The position numbers were made by a program, and so were the translations under genes. 64,000 nucleotides of DNA from Alitta virens (Eukaryota > Annelida > Polychaeta > Phyllodocida > Nereididae). This document shows, piece by piece, positions 23,057 through 35,234 of the stretch. Position 1 is the first letter of the stretch. Every line of letters begins with the position of its first letter. The stretch is taken from NCBI GenBank assembly GCA_932294295.1, contig OW028579.1, positions 4,435,370 through 4,499,369 of the forward strand. The letters are read 5' to 3'. The notes below the pieces were generated by a model, which was not told where the DNA came from, did not search any database, and was given only the letters and a program-made list of their open reading frames with translations.

Positions 23057-24570
23057 AGGCCTCCCCCCAGAACGGCTACTATAGTGATGAGAGTCCATGG
23101 CACCAGCTTGGAACCGATCAGGTCTGCGGGTCTGGCGAAGAGAACGGCGACCTTCTACACTGGTGTGAGAGGGAACATCAGATCGAACAAGTGTAGGCTG
23201 TTGGGTGCGTTCAGAATGCACAGGATTAGAAGGTTGCTTCCGAGGTCTTCCACGAGGTTTGGGAATGGCCACTTTAACCAGTTGATCAAGGTCAAGATAC
23301 GCAGGTTTAAGGCGATCAATGGAGACAGTCTCTGCTTTTCCACCCATGTCCAGGATAAAAACCTTTGCACCAGGGCTTATGACCTTAAAAGGACCTTCGT
23401 AAGGGTGTTGAAGGGGCGATCGGTGGCTGTCACGCCTGACGAACACGTATTGGCTTTGATGTAGTTCCTGTGGCACAGAAGCAGTGTGTAGGCAATGTTG
23501 AGAAGTTGGCACAGGTGCTAATGAGCGCACTCGGTCTCGCAGAATTGTAACCTGGGATGAAGGCTCCTGTGCATTGTGCGAACGAGGTAGGAAATCACCT
23601 GGTACAGTGAGTGTCTCACCATACACCAATTCAGCTGAGGAAGAGCCCAAATCCTCCTTGGGAGCAGTACGAATGCCCAACAGGACCCAGGGGAGTTCAT
23701 TGGTCCAGTTGGGACCCGTCAGGCGAGCGCGAAGGGCTGATTTCAAATGTCGATGAAATCGCTCCACCAAACCATTGGCTTGCGGATGATAGGCAGTAGT
23801 GCGAATGTGGTGTACTCCGAGTAACTTGGCTAGTGTTTTCCAAAGTTCAGAAGTGAACTGGCTGCCTCGATCCGATGACATCTCCGCTGGAATGCCAAAA
23901 CGAGAAATCCAATTGCTGATCAAGGCTTGAGCACAGGATACTGTAGAAATGTCTTTCAAAGGAATAGCTTCCGGCCATCTGGCGAATCTGTCAACAATGG
24001 TAAAGAGATGAGTATAGCCTTGTGAGGCGGGAAGTGGACCAACAATGTCTATGTTGATATGTTGAAAACGACGATGAGGAATTTTGAAGACTGCGAGAGG
24101 AGATTTGACATGACGGTGCACCTTGGATGTTTGGCAAGCTAAGCAGGTCTTAGCCCAGTTTCCAACTTGCTTATGTAGCCCATGCCACACAAACTTGCTG
24201 GCAACTAAAGTCCGAGTTGCACGGATGGACGGGTGTGATAGATTATGAACAGCTTCAAAAACTCTCCTCCAACTAAATGGAACGATCGGTCGAGCTTGTC
24301 CGGTGGACACATCGCAGAGAAGTGTGGTGTCATTTGGACCAAAAGGCACATCTTCCAAAACGAGACCAGACAGAGCTGTGCGATATGAAGGGATCTCTGG
24401 ATCTTCAGCTTGTGCAGCAGCCATAGCTGTATAGTCAATATCAAGCTCTGCCATCACTGCATTTACTGTGCTTCGTGAAAGTGCATCAGCAACACAATTA
24501 TCTTTACCGGCCAGATGTCTAATGTCTGTTGTAAACTCGGAGATCGCAGCCAAGTGCCGTTGTTGTCTTG
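23036..24570 (-). pseudogene. gypsy pol: integrase part
   Basis: About 510 codons, after the frameshift, for the end of the RNase H linker and integrase. The HHCC zinc finger is visible (H120, H124, C154, C157, counting from codon 24604), then the catalytic core with D186, D245 (SDRGSQF) and E281 (HPQANGLVERFH) in D,D-35-E spacing, then a C-terminal GPFKV-type domain. The reading frame itself is open and all catalytic residues are present. It is cut off from RT only by the frameshift near 24570. The stop codon lies inside the 3' LTR. Confidence 0.93.
23057..23071 (-). other. polypurine tract
   Basis: CTGGGGGGAGGCCT directly precedes the 3' LTR in element orientation, the expected plus-strand primer. 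It also encodes the end of pol. Confidence 0.8.
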
Positions 24571-26317
24571 GGAGACCATGGCTCAGAAACTTTTGAGAAG
24601 GCAAATGTCAGGGGTTTATGGTCGGTGTAGGCAACAAATGGGCGCGCCTCAAGGAAATAACGGAAGTGTCTCACTGCTAGGTACAGCCCAAGTAACTCAT
24701 GGTCGAAGGTACTGTATTTGCGTTCAGGGACTCTGAGTTGACCGCTGAAAAAGGCCAGTGGTTGCCAAACACCCTTGATGAGTTGTTCCAGCACTGCTCC
24801 GACAGCATGGTCTGATGCATCAACTGTTAAGGCTGTAGGGGCATCAGGATGTGGATGAACTAACATGGTCGCCTTAATCAGTGCTTCTTTTGCATCCGTG
24901 AAAGCCTTGTCGTTGTCAGCAGTCCAGTCGATAAGTTTGGCTTTCTTAGATATTGCAGCATACAGAGGTCGCATGATGTCAGCCGCCTGTGGGACAAAGC
25001 GATGATAGAAATTGACCATACCCAGGAATTCTTGCAAGCCTTTGGTTGTGGTAGGTTTTGAAAAGTCAATGATTGCTTGTACTTTCTTCTTCAAAGGATA
25101 CGCTCCGTGTTTGCAGATGCAATGGCCCAAAAAGTCTATTTCTGAAACACCAAACTTGCATTTTGCGGGGGAAATGACAAGTCCATGTTCACGAAGGCGT
25201 TCAAAGACCTGAATTAGATGTGATCTGTGCTCACTCTCTGAATTGCTGAATATAAGAATATCATCAAGATACACAAAGACAAAAGATAATCCTTGCAGGA
25301 CCGTATCCATGAGTCTCTGAAAAGCTTGCCCTGCATTCTTAAGGCCAAAAGGCATTCGTAGGAATTCGAACAGACCAAAAGGAGTGATTATAGCTGTCTT
25401 TGAGACATCATCTGGATGAACAGGGATCTGGTGATATCCACGCACCAAATCTATCTTGGAGAAAATGGTACATCCTGTGAGATTTACTGAGAAATCCTGA
25501 ATGTGTGGGATTGGATATCTATCAGGAATTGTTGCGTCATTTAATCGTCTGTAATCACCACAAGGTCTCCAGCTTCCAGACTCCTTGGGAACCATATGCA
25601 GTGGGAATGACCATTGACTATTGGAACGGCGGATAATCCCCATGGTTTCCACGTTTCTGAATTCCTCTTTTGCTATGGCCAACTTGTCTGGAGGTAGACG
25701 GCGTGCTCTGCTATGGACTGGAGAACCTTTAGTTGAGATAAAGTGTTCAACTCCATGCTTAGTCCATGAACTGGAGAATGTGGGTGTGAGAATTTCAGGA
25801 AACTGGACAAGTAAATCAGAAAATGCATTATCAGTGGAAACATTGTGAATGCCTAAGGCTTGGCCTGTTGCTCGATTCAGGGGAAATAATGAGAACGTTG
25901 TTGTATCCACCAATCGTTGTCCTTTGATATCCACCATAAGATTGTATGTACAGAGAAAGTCTACTCCTAATAGGGGTTGCCTCACATTAGCAATGACGAA
26001 TTCCCAGGGATAACAGCGACCATAAAGTGAGAGAGACATTGTTTTTAAACCATACGACTGGATGACTGTGCCATTTGCAGCTTCTAGCAGGGGGCCAGAC
26101 TTTACTCATCGGGTGTCAGCAGCTGAAGCAGGGAAAACACTAACTCGTGCCCCTGTGTCTACCAGGAAAGTGCGGCCAGACTTCTGGTCCTTTGCATGGA
26201 GCAGACGAAGTTGATGCGATGAGTGCCTGTGGAAGTAATTGCTGTCGAGTGGATCGCACATGTTAATATTCTGAACAAATTGCTGAGGGCCGGTCGCTAC
26301 TGGCGACCGGCCAGGGC
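24570..26317 (-). pseudogene. gypsy pol: protease, reverse transcriptase, RNase H
   Basis: Read in the -1 frame from the slippery site. The aspartic protease motif LVDTGA is followed by an in-frame TGA at 26106-26108. The ORF then continues from ATG 26039 with the protease C-terminal motif LLGVDFL. Counting from there, the RT has D197 ([13 protein letters not shown]) and YLDD at 257-260. RNase H has D407 (TVDASD), E448 (DHELL) and D473 (TDHKPL). A single extra base near 24568-24573 (TCTCCC/AAGACA on the minus strand) then throws translation out of the integrase frame. All catalytic residues are intact; only the stop and frameshift disable it. Confidence 0.93.
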
Positions 26318-26324
26318 GTTTCCC
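26288..26324 (-). promoter_or_regulatory. -1 ribosomal frameshift signal between gag and pol
   Basis: On the minus strand the heptamer GGGAAAC (26318-26324) sits in the gag frame as G GGA AAC, followed by a 5-nt spacer GCCCT. Then comes a perfect 10-bp stem GGCCGGTCGC/GCGACCGGCC with loop CAGTA (26288-26312). The gag stop TAG begins in the loop and ends on the first base of the 3' arm (26297-26299). Slippage by -1 enters exactly the open pol frame. This is the canonical X XXY YYZ plus stem-loop layout of retroviral and retrotransposon frameshift sites. Confidence 0.88.
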
Positions 26325-26953
26325 GGATATTTACAGGGAGAATTACACTTGCGAGCTTTATCACCAAACTTCACATGATAATAACAGTAGTCAGAATCAG
26401 CCTCTTTGCGTTTGTTATCGTCTTTGTGAGGAGTAATCCTAGAAATGTGCATAGGTGTCTGCTGCTTGGCCAACCATAATGTATCCCCACGACGTGCAAG
26501 AGCCCTTGGATCTGTAAAGTCATCTTCTGCTATCTGCAAACGTATATCCTCAGGTAGTTGCTCAAGAAATATTTGCTCAGCAATGAGACAGGGCTTATGG
26601 CCATCAAGCAAGGACAAAAGTTCATCCATAATTATGGAAGGTTTACAGTCACCTGGATTTCTGAAGTGCAATAGTTTGCTTGCCCTCTCACGACGACTGA
26701 GTCCAAAGGTAGCTAAGAGTTTCTTTTTCAAGTCTGCATATTTGTCAGTTGTTGGTGGATTGGTAATGACATCAATAATCCTACAAGCAGTAGTCTGATC
26801 CAGAACTGAGATAACATAATAATATTTAGTGGAATCCTGTGTGATATTCCTTATGTGGAACTGGGTCTCTGCTTGGGTAAACCAAATGTGTGGTTGTGTA
26901 GTCCAGAATGTAGGTAATTTAAGTCCCACAGCATTAACTTCGTTTTGAGACAT
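26297..26953 (-). CDS. gypsy gag polyprotein
   Basis: About 218 codons from the first ATG (26953; an upstream in-frame TTG at 26971 is not a likely start). Gag forms the particle and binds the element RNA. It shows a capsid-like helical region (LPTFW, WFTQAETQF, TKYYYVISVLD, KKKLLATFG, LEQLPEDIRL) and one C-terminal CCHC-type zinc knuckle of the form C-Y-Y-H-x4-D/G-x2-A-x2-C near codon 195. The sequence is open, without lesions. It ends at a TAG within the frameshift stem-loop. The layout fits the many invertebrate gypsy elements with C-x3-H-type knuckles. Confidence 0.9.
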   Translation of the reverse strand: MSQNEVNAVGLKLPTFWTTQPHIWFTQAETQFHIRNITQDSTKYYYVISVLDQTTACRIIDVITNPPTTDKYADLKKKLLATFGLSRRERASKLLHFRNPGDCKPSIIMDELLSLLDGHKPCLIAEQIFLEQLPEDIRLQIAEDDFTDPRALARRGDTLWLAKQQTPMHISRITPHKDDNKRKEADSDYCYYHVKFGDKARKCNSPCKYPGNALAGRQ

Positions 26954-26968
26954 TTTGAAACTAAAATC

Positions 26969-26996
26969 CAATTTAAGTTCCAGTCAGGGTCACCAC
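26969..26996 (-). other. primer-binding site and leader
   Basis: One base after the 5' LTR the minus strand reads TGGTGACCCTGACTGG, starting with the TGG that pairs with a tRNA CCA end. The first 13 bases differ from a tRNA-Trp type site (TGGTGACCCCGAC) by one base; the tRNA identity is inferred. Confidence 0.7.
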
Positions 26997-27138
26997 TTTG
27001 GTGGTTAAAGCTCTGAAGTCTTGAAGAGTTGGTTTTAGACTGATTTTATTCACATAGAAATCAATACATGCAAGGGAAATGTGTCATTGACAGTTCATTG
27101 TTATTAGCAGTTCTTTGTTAAATGTGTGAACCACCACA
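26997..27138 (-). repeat. 5' LTR of gypsy element
   Basis: 142 bp, identical to the 3' LTR except A for G in CATAGAAATCAATAC on the plus strand. The single difference indicates a young insertion. No clear TATA box in this very short LTR. Confidence 0.93.
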
Positions 27139-27472
27139 GTGGCCACATTATGCTGGCAGAAGACAATGACCTGGACAGAGCTAGTGAGATATTGCCAAAG
27201 CTATAACATGCTCAAACTAGCCGTACCTCACTGGAGATATCCAATAGGCTGCTCAACAGAAACCCCACATTGGCAGAAAACTGTCATAAATAACTTACAT
27301 CAGGTGTCAGTTTTTAATCGATGTTAGAATTGACAACCTTTCAACATATTACAACCAAATTATTGACTTGGAAACCAATCTCATGGACTAGGAAGCCAAA
27401 CTCGAGATGATGTAATGTGAATCCAGGACACCCATTGGTTAAGGGAGTCACTCAGCGATTAGTGGCAAGTAA

Positions 27473-27969
27473 CACCCCAACAAATACAGGACGTCCCGAA
27501 AACATTCTGAGATAGTTTTATGACGAGGCTACCTTGTTTCTACCTGACTGGCTGACGTAGTTGTTAAAGCGCAGGACTATTAGGCTTAGGTTAGGTAGGT
27601 AGGTAATAGGTTCAAAACCAGCTTGGGACAATCATGAATGAAGTCTGTTCTTAGAGTTTTTTTGCTTTAGTTGATCATAAGTTTATAATATCAATTGAGT
27701 TCTAACCTTTCATCATTCATTCATCATAGGATTTGATGATGTTGAAAACCTTTATCAAGTATGTCTTCGAAACGTTTTAAAAATATTTTGGTCAAACATT
27801 GTATATGGACGTCTAAAACCAGTCTAAAAATGTTTATTAAAAACGTTTTGCTTGAATCTTTAATGTTTTTTGGCATATGCCGTCCAAAAACGTCAAAATG
27901 GACATTCATAAACAAAAATTTAGTACGTTTAAAAAGCACTAATATAATGTGTTTGTGTTCGTTGGGATG
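27473..27969. mobile_element. TIR element in unit 2
   Basis: Ends CACCCCAACAAATACAGGAC and GTTCGTTGGGATG. The interior has a tRNA-like stretch (box B-like GGTTCAAAACC) and repeated AACGTTTT words. Same element as 18324 and 34009. Confidence 0.6.
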
Positions 27970-28520
27970 GTGTATTTTAAAATCTTAGTCTAGGTCTGTG
28001 AAGCTTGTAAAATTCTCAAAATTTATATTGGTGAGTACTGTATTGCTTTAGTGGTTGGGGGGAGGCAAATTGTCAGTGGGATTGAGAAATTCGTTTAGTT
28101 GCTACATACGTAGTAATTATCAATGTATGTCATCCTTAATTTTGTGCATCCACTAAGGTTTCTCTGTAGGTCAATATAGTGTCACTAGCCTCAGTGATGC
28201 CTTATTTGGACTTTTTGTGTCAGCTGCTTGTGTCCAGTATGACATTTCTAAAACATCAGTAATGGTGACTATCTGGCATAAGTAAGAACATATGGACCAT
28301 TACCAACCAATATCAAGACCAAGTGTACTTGTTTACCTTGTTTTTTTTACTCATTATTGCCTTATTATGAACGCAGTGATATAGGTTTTCCTTGGCAGGA
28401 GCAAAAATATATTAAGCAAAAATGATGCTCTTGTTTAGGACGCAGGTACTGTTTGCTGACAGAAATGTCACCAATTACTAATGTCTTTTGCCAGCTGCAT
28501 TTTTGTTTCCATTTCCAAGG

Positions 28521-28702
28521 AATCCCATCCTTTTGTCGTTTGTTTCTAGCTCCCATAACAAACAACTGGGAATCAGCCACATATTCACATTGACAAATTC
28601 AATATATTCACATTGAAACATTGTCAATGTGAATATATTGCTGATTCTCAGTTGTTTGTTTTGGGAGCTATAATGAAACAACTAACACAAAAGGATGGAA
28701 TT
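28521..28702. repeat. long palindrome in unit 2, arms about 75 bp
   Basis: AATCCCATCCTTTTG ... TTGTTTCTAGCTCCC ... CAACTGGGAATCAGCC ... TATTCACATTGACA pairs with TGTCAATGTGAATAT ... GCTGATTCTCAGTTG ... GGAGCTATAA ... CAAAAGGATGGAATT. Intact in unit 3 (35041-35234). Only the right arm survives in unit 1 (18642-18702). Confidence 0.8.
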
Positions 28703-30529
28703 ACAGAGTTTATGTGTGCATCCATGGCTCACAAGTAAAGTAATGATAGTGATTATACCGCTAATCATGAGAATTACATGCCTAATTATTTGAGTAAAAT
28801 CTCATTATTAAGACTCAACTGAGAATTAGTACTTGCCACCATGATAGTTGATCGAGATGCAGATCGAGCAGACTTATTAGGATTACGCAGGAAAGTACTT
28901 TCTACAGGGGGAGTCTAGAATTCACAGGAATGTCACATTTTACTATTACTTCGTAATTTTGAAGCATAATTAGCTTATACAATGATGTTGTTCCAGTTCG
29001 AGACTTAGATAATTCCAAGAAACCTGATGAATTTCGCTATTATGATGATTAAATAAGGCATTTGGGCAATATTTTTTAAGCTGTAAAACTTATTGTGCTA
29101 TAAACACTCCACTTCAAATATCATCCAGACAGTACATGTGCAGTTTCCAGTGTGATGAAAATATATGTGAACCAAATTTATTTAAATTACAATAAAATGC
29201 ACATGAGACGTTTTCCCACATATGTAGCTAATGTGGAGATCAAAGCATTTCAAAATGCTCTTCATCATCGATCTGTGGTTCTGGCTGCTCGCTGGTCTCA
29301 GCCATCTGGCAAATTCTCACATAATGAATGTACTGCCACTGTGCTACATTATAGGTATCATTGTGATGTTAACAAAGAACATTAATAGAGCACTAAGAAA
29401 AAGAGGTTAAAACATAAAATAGCAATTTGCTTACTTTTTACTCGTATTTCTGATTGATGAAAACATCATATGCATGATGAATACATGTATATAAAATTTT
29501 GAAAGTTTGCTTTTTATTAGGAAGATTCCCTTATAAGCATTTTCCTGCTGGCAAAGATCACTGTGCGTTGGAGCTCGGCTGCGAGTGACAACGAGTGACA
29601 CCTTGCCATTGATGCCTTATAAGGTGAGGTGTTGTACACACAGCTTCACTCAGTTACATGAGTCTATTTTCAAAAACTTATAGATACATATCCTATCATC
29701 TCATTAACATTTGATTTCAAATATTTTCTGTGTGGTGTTCAATGATACTGACATGAAATTAGTGAATCTTTGCCTTTTTTAATCAAAAGTGCCCTATATT
29801 CCATTTATATACTGAGCAAATTAAGGGGCTCTGTCCCCCAAAATGTCAATTATTGGAACCGAATCACCTGATAGTGTCTTTGGATAAGCAACAACATATC
29901 CCAAATCTTATGTATCTAAGACGGGTCATCCGAACATAACTATCAATATTGCCTTGTTTTACATCGAGGGCTGGTTAAGTGCCATATTGTTTTGAAATGT
30001 TTGCCACATCTATCAAACAGGGAAGCTATCTCCAGGTAAAAAAGAACTAATGGTGTGTCTGCTTGCTTTTCCTGTTGCATGAAACTAAATGATATCTGAA
30101 TGCCCATATTGAGTCTTGGATTCATACAATGTCCACTAGTTATTTATGTTTCCAAGTCCATGAGTTCTGCTGTAAATATATGAGTATAATTGAAATTCTG
30201 AGCCAATTGTCTCTAATGAAGTTTGTCTGGACTATAATTGAACCCAAGACAATTGTAAGAGCTGGGGACCACTTTAATGACTAAAGCAGGTGTGACAGGT
30301 AGACCAGCTCAGACAATAGTCATGTATATAATTATATCCAGACAGTCAAACACAAAACACACAGAGTTGTGAATAAAAGCAAATATGCCACAGGTATTAT
30401 GTCAAAAACCAGAAAGTCTGGACTTGATAATTGCACCTATGGCAAGAACTGTCCTGGGAGTCCTCAGAGGTATTATCTCTCAAAGTAGGGATGATTTGCC
30501 ACAGTACAGTTATTTTAGTCAGTGTCCCT

Positions 30530-30719
30530 GGTGGGTGGGTGATTAGGGCTTTACGTCCTGTATTTCTGCACCAGATGGGCTAATTAGGACAGGCAGAGAC
30601 CATGGCAATTAGACGAAGGATGAAACAGCCATCCAACTTAGGCTCGACCGGGAATCGAACCTGGGACCCAGCGGTTAGAAGCCCAGAGCGCTACCTCTGA
30701 GCTAGGTTCCCTGCCTCAT
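30530..30719 (-). mobile_element. tRNA-derived SINE in unit 2
   Basis: Complement copy with box A TAGCTCAGAGG and box B GGTTCGATTCC, anticodon-loop-like CTTCTAA and a GGGTGGGTG tail. A 12-bp target duplication GTCAGTGTCCCT lies at 30518-30529 and 30720-30731. Unit 1 has the empty site, and unit 3 has the same insertion. Confidence 0.95.
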
Positions 30720-32119
30720 GTCAGTGTCCCTACTACCATACAGAATGTGGCATGATACCTCCTTTTTAATAATGGTTTAATAATGGACTGTGTGTGTGAT
30801 GTACATTGCAAATGATTTGGAGTGTGCAGGATTTTTACATGCATACATTTATTTACATGGTGAGGAACACCATTGGGCATCTTAAATTTGTCAGTGTAAA
30901 TGTGTGAGCTAGAGTACAGGAATGTAATGCAAGAATTTGAGATCTGTGAATGAATGTTTTTTATATTGTAAGAGTCTGCAAGAATCAGCCATATGTTACA
31001 AGATTTGAAGATGGTTGCAAGAGCATTATTAAATATGTATGTGGTGCTAGGAATTTTGAATATGTGGTTTAGATATTCTTTCAGATCCCTGTCTTTGCAT
31101 TCTTGCCTCAGAACTTATGTTGCATAATTGACCGCTTATCTTTCCTATTATATGCTCTTTTGTCACAATCTGTCAGATGTAGAATCGCCAAATTATATGG
31201 CATTGAATGATCACATTGATTCAACATTGCTAAAATCATTTGACAATGTCTTGCAGCTTATATTGTTATATTAAGAAGTGTCTGACACTGGAATTTGATC
31301 ATCAAATTATGGTGTCATTATTGATGTTGCTGTGAAGAATAACAAAAGAAATCTGCAAAGCATTAATTGCCATACTAAAGAATATTTGCAAATGTTTCCA
31401 ATTTCAGATTGGTGCAGCATAAACTAATTATTCTGTGGAACTGCATTTAAAGCTTTCCAATTTCTGCCTTTGTTATCAGGTCTCTTTAGAGCTTTGTGCC
31501 TGAGATTACCAGTTTATTCTGTCAGTAATAGAGGCAATCTTAACTTAATTGGGGTAAAATAAAAGATCTCTGCTGATTTGTGGCAGCACTTTCTGGCAAG
31601 TGAGTGGAAATTGGTGTCATGGACACACTGACCCGTCTTCCGAGAAAATGCACGAGGGATTGAAAAGAAGGCAATTAATGTCAAATTGATGGCATAAAGA
31701 TTCATGAAATATGACTGAGCAAATTAACATGTCGTGCAAATGCCAATTTACTCTCTGCCAGATATACAAAAACACTAATCTTGCCACTTCTTTATTGTTT
31801 CTGTCGTGACTCATTGTATTAAAGAGGATGTGATTAGTTTGTGATTTGAATGACAATAACTCCATTGGAATTTTTTTGGCAAATTCTCACAAGAAATTAC
31901 TCCTACTTTGCGGGTATCGTAATGCTAAGAAAGACCACTAATGTGCCAGTAAGGAAGAAGAGCTTGTGACATAGAATGGTAATTTGCTTACTTATTAATT
32001 ATCATAATTATGACACATAATTATGAGTATTACAAGATGTGCCTGTACATAATGTGTACATGTACATATGACTCTACACTAAACTGTTTCTCAAGTATCT
32101 TAATATATGTTCTTCACTT

Positions 32120-32520
32120 GGGTAGATTTCCAGTTGCATTTTTCAAAGGGTGATCATTTATTTCATAGAAACAGACCCAGACCGTTTCTGTTGCCAATAT
32201 TAATTGATTGACATACATATTCCCCCGTCTAATCTGCTCCCTGTCCCAACAAAAACTTTCTTCAATAATCCTGTCATCATTTAAACTAATAAGATGGTTC
32301 CAAAATATGCTCATACATAATTGCCTTCTTCTTTGACTACTAGTCCATCCCATGTCTCCTTGAATACCAGCAATTGTTGCAAATCGGTGGACCCCGAGAA
32401 ATGATCTTGTGGCACCATGTTGGATAAGATAAATTTTTATGTTTTTGTGCCTAAAATTTCACTACGATAATCTAAGATAGAACAAATTCATTTTTTATAA
32501 AGTCTTGTGATATGCCATAC
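32120..32520 (-). mobile_element. decayed LINE RT C-terminal segment (unit 2)
   Basis: Equivalent of 21830-22200, with MGWTSSQRRRQL, FWNHLISLNDDRI and WDREQIRRGN in one frame. Frameshifts elsewhere. It arrived before the array was duplicated. Confidence 0.6.
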
Positions 32521-33730
32521 CATTTAACTTCTTGAATTTACTAAGTAGCCAACCAAAACTCAGTTTTGTAAAAGGATTTTTAAAAGAAACACTTAGTTAC
32601 AGTATATGTAAATCCAAACATGGTAGACTTTCCTAGAGTGGCTGTAAATGGCCAAGATTAGCATTCAATGTTAAATTTGTGGCAAAATCATATAGAGTTG
32701 AAACATAGTGACCATCACCATTGACTTCAAATCTTGTATCAGTGATACCAATTAAATAAAAAACAATTGAGGAAAGAAATCACCAGAGTTTGGCCATATT
32801 GTCAGACAGATACCGAAAGTCTTTCATTGCAGTAAAACAATATAATATTGGACGGACCACCAGCAACTGAGTATGTAGAATCTACATTTATGACTCACCA
32901 GTATACGACTTTGTGAAAGAAATTGTTGCATATGCTTCAAATTTTCATAATATAAAGTATTGTCAATCATCTTCCTTCATATTTAACCGTTGAAATTTGG
33001 AAATTTAACACGGAATTACTATTGTAATAAAATGTGAAATAATCAACTATATGGAAACATTTGACTCCAACTGTAAAATCGGGCCCATATAATTATGATA
33101 TTTGGTTAACAATATGATACTTTTTGGCTTCAATGCATGCTGTTTGATTTGTATAAAAACATGTTTAGTGTTGATATTTTTGTGTTGAAGACAAATCAGA
33201 AAAAAATTAATTACCATGAATCATTATTTGGTGGCTAAAACATTGGTGGCCACATAACGCTGGCAGAAGGCAATGACCTGGATTACAATAATGTGGATGT
33301 TATGGGATAAATTCAATGTGTCTAATGCCACCTTTTTGTGCGATAAGTATGCTAGTCCTTACAGATGTAATTTTTAACACCTTTATCATTTTACATGAAA
33401 GATGTGTGAGATCCCAACACATTTTAAACCTGAGACAATATTTAACCTGTGAAATGAAACAAAATGTCACCAAATAAGCATGAAGTTGTCTGTAGGTCTG
33501 GTGGCTATTTAAACGTTCAACTATAGTTATCCAGAGCTAATGAGATATACCCAAAGCTATAACATGCTCAAACTAGCCGCACCTAGCTGGAGATACCCAA
33601 AAGGCTGCTCAACAGAAACCCCTACATTGGTAGAAAACTGTCAATGATAACTTACACATACTCTCTGCATTACGTGTCAGTTTTTAATCGATGTTAGAAT
33701 TGAAAACATTTCAACTTATTACAACCAATG

Positions 33731-33904
33731 TCATTGACTTGGAAACAATCTCATGGACTTGGAAGCTAAACTCTAGATGACGTAATGTGAATCCAGGACA
33801 CCCATTGGTTGAGGGAGTCACTCAGCCAATGGGAGCCGTGGATTCACATGATATCATCTGAATTTTAGCTTCAAAGAAAATAAGATTTCTTTCCAAGTCA
33901 ATGA
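33731..33904. repeat. long foldback in unit 3
   Basis: Intact counterpart of 18039-18217, centred at about 33817. The arms read TCATTGACTTGGAAA and the complement at the outer ends. Confidence 0.8.
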
Positions 33905-34008
33905 ATGTTGCTGTGACAACCTTTAGATTTTGACAAAATATTTAAGAAAGATTTAAATGGGGACCTTAGTCAAAGCTTCTACTAGAAAACTGGGTTAGTG
34001 GAAAGTAA

Positions 34009-34492
34009 CATCCCAACAAACACAGGACGTCCTGAAAACGTTCTGAGATGGTTTTACGACGAGGCTACCTTGTTTCTACATAACTGGCTGGTGTAATGTC
34101 TAAGGTGTAGGACTGTTAGGCTTAGGTTAGGTTAGGTAGGTAGGTAGTAGGTTCAAACCCAGCTTGGGACAATCATGAATGAAGTCTGTTCTTGGAGTTT
34201 TTTTGTTTTAGTTTGTCATTAGTTGCAAAAAATTAATAATATCAATTGAGTTCTAACCTTTCATCATTCATTCATCATTAGATTTGGTGATGCTGAAAAC
34301 CTTTATCAAGTACGTTTTCGAAACGTTTTAAAAACATTTTGACGTCTAAAACTAGTCTAGAAATGTTTTATTAAAAACGTTTAGTTTGAATGTTTGTGTG
34401 ACGTTTTTTGGCCCCCACATATGCCGTCCAAAAACGTCTGAACGGACGTTCATAAAAAGCGCTAATAAAACGCGTTTGTGTTTGTTGGGATG
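34009..34492. mobile_element. TIR element in unit 3 (longest copy)
   Basis: Ends CATCCCAACAAACACAGGAC and GTTTGTGTTTGTTGGGATG. It contains a tRNA-like segment at about 34082-34172 (ACTGGCTGGTGTAATG ... GGTTCAAACCC), either a nested SINE relic or part of the element, and AACGTTTTT-rich arms. No transposase. Confidence 0.6.
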
Positions 34493-35040
34493 AGGTATTT
34501 TAAAATCTTAGTCTAGGTCTGTGAAGCTTGTAAAATTCTCAAAATTTATATTGGGGAGTACTGTATTGCTTTAGTGGTTGGGGGAAGGCAAATTGTCAGT
34601 GGGATTGAGAAATTTGTTTAGTAGCTACAAACGTAGTAATTATAAATGTATGTCATCCTTAATTTCGTGCATCCACTAAGGTTTCTCTGTAGGTCAATAT
34701 AATGTCACTAGCCTCAGTAATGCCTTATTTGGACTTTTTGTGTCAGCTGCTTGTGTCCAGTATGACATTTCTAAAGCATCAGTAATGGTGACTATCTGGC
34801 ATAAGTAAGAACATATGGACCATTACCAACCAATATCAAGACCAATTTTACTTGTTTACCTTGTTTTGTACTCATTATTGCCTTATTATGAACGCAGTGA
34901 TAGAGGTTTTCCTTGGCAGGAGCAAAATTATATTCAGCAAAAATAATGCTCTTGTGCAGGACGCAAGTACTGGTTGCTGACAGAAATGTCACCAATGACT
35001 AATGTCTTCTGCCAGCTGCATTTTGGTTTCCATTTCCAAG

Positions 35041-35234
35041 GAATCCCATCCTTTTGTTGTTTGTTTCTAGCTCCCAAAAAAACAACTGGGAATCAGCCAT
35101 ATATTCACATTGACAAATTCAATATATTCACATTGAAACATTCAATTTGTCAATGTGAATATATTGCTGATTCTCTGTTGTTTGTCTTGGCAGCTAGAAA
35201 CAAACAACTAGCTTAAAACAAAAAGCTGGAATTA
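35041..35234. repeat. long palindrome in unit 3
   Basis: Counterpart of 28521-28702, with a more complete inner stem (TTGACAAATT ... AATTTGTCAA). Confidence 0.8.

Larger units (their letters stand above)
22915..27138 (-). mobile_element. Ty3/gypsy LTR retrotransposon, near-complete, 4.2 kb
   Basis: A full element on the minus strand: 142-bp LTRs at both ends, a primer-binding site, gag, a -1 frameshift signal, pol (protease, RT, RNase H, integrase) and a polypurine tract. It is flanked by a 4-bp target duplication GTGG (22911-22914 and 27139-27142). The target CATTGGTGGCCACAT is seen uninterrupted at about 17500 and 33240. The LTRs differ at one position, so the insertion is recent. Pol nevertheless carries an in-frame stop in the protease and a one-base frameshift after RNase H, so this copy cannot express full pol. 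There is no env-like ORF. Confidence 0.97.
27139..33241. repeat. tandem array: unit 2 (about 6.1 kb)
   Basis: Second unit, resuming at GTGGCCACATTATGCTGGCA after the gypsy element. Compared with unit 1 it gains a SINE (30530-30719) and keeps the long palindrome at 28521-28702. It lacks about 300 bp near its start and the right arm of the first foldback. It contains the TIR element at 27473-27969 and LINE debris near 32120-32520. By eye it is closer to unit 3 than to unit 1. No host gene supported. Confidence 0.9.
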
